Of a stretch of DNA of 14,376 nucleotides, positions 14,215-14,376 are shown piece by piece. The DNA is from JBFLXN01 sp040755715 [NCBI: Candidatus Edwardsbacteria bacterium]. GTDB lineage: Bacteria > Edwardsbacteria > AC1 > JBFLXN01. The notes under the pieces are model-generated. The model worked only from the letters and a program-made list of their open reading frames with translations, did not search any database and had not been told where the DNA came from. The position numbers and the translations under genes were made by a program. The stretch spans positions 1 to 14,376 of the forward strand of contig JBFLXN010000059.1 in assembly GCA_040755715.1 (NCBI GenBank), given 5' to 3'. The first letter of the stretch is position 1, and every line of letters begins with the position of its first letter.

Positions 14215-14253
14215 ATATTCCTCCTCTAGTCTTTCAATCTATTTAACATCAAG

Positions 14254-14376
14254 ATATTTAGCCACAGATTAACCCCGTTAGAAATCTTCTCTAACTTACA
14301 TTTTGCAAGTTTAGTCTTGGAATTTTCCCATACTTTTTGGTAATTTCTAACGGGGTTAACACAGAAATATGGAAAC
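14254..14376. repeat. Interspersed repeat with ATATTTAGCCACAGATT core, interrupted
   Basis: The first 17 bases are identical to 4859-4875. Removing the element at 14273-14355 together with one TTAA copy rejoins the sequence as GCCACAGATTAACACAGA, which reads as a continuous repeat of this type. It runs off the window's end. Confidence 0.6.
14269..14359. mobile_element. Candidate MITE: 17-bp terminal inverted repeats ending in TTAA
   Basis: TTAACCCCGTTAGAAAT (14269-14285) and its exact inverse (14343-14359) enclose 57 bases without a gene. If TTAA is counted as the duplicated target, the element is 83 bp (14273-14355) with 13-bp perfect ends, inserted into an older repeat. TTAA is itself palindromic, so it may equally be part of the inverted repeat. 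No transposase is in the window. Confidence 0.6.

Overview
The window reads as chromosome from a diderm (Gram-negative-type) bacterium, probably an uncultivated lineage. The reasons are an Omp85/BamA-family outer-membrane barrel, a membrane-anchored HtrA protease, flavin-dependent ThyX, A+T-rich DNA, and many intergenic palindromes and short-unit repeats of the kind seen in candidate-phylum genomes. No single gene fixes the phylum. Every gene I can support lies on the minus strand, so the order of transcription is from high to low coordinates. There is no CRISPR array, transposase, rRNA or prophage.

Right end, in transcription order: a repeat carrying a 17-bp terminal-inverted-repeat element bounded by TTAA (14254-14376); a DUF5678 protein coupled to a broken aspartic-peptidase gene; a cNMP-binding (Crp/Fnr-type) regulator overlapping thyX; a small conserved protein overlapping a minimal nucleotidyltransferase; an HtrA-type protease; tRNA-Pro(CGG); then a tightly coupled GT2 glycosyltransferase - surE - pcm block. 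SurE and Pcm are a classic stationary-phase maintenance pair.

Middle: after a palindromic spacer come a SLOG-type (TIGR00725) nucleotide-binding protein and an acylphosphatase, closed by a strong hairpin-plus-T terminator. A near-consensus promoter then drives a short Omp85 protein with almost no 5' leader. After a nest of palindromes comes tgt (queuosine modification of tRNA), then another repeat cluster and a secreted DUF4159 protein.

Left end: an amino-acid-catabolism-like operon of a UPF0597 cysteine desulfidase/serine dehydratase gene (now internally deleted), a BFD-type [2Fe-2S] protein and an FAD-dependent amine/amino-acid dehydrogenase. Between the last two sits a likely insertion: a degraded 23S-IVS-type four-helix-bundle gene framed by inverted arrays of a 7-bp repeat. 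The array supplies the C-terminal codons of the neighbouring [2Fe-2S] protein, and a third array supplies the end of the dehydrogenase.

Two themes deserve attention. Three unrelated genes (UPF0597, four-helix bundle, aspartic peptidase) have lost their middle while keeping both ends, each out of frame. And nearly every intergenic gap holds a different repeat or palindrome family, some nested and two inside coding sequence. All assignments come from reading the sequence and translations; no database search was possible.
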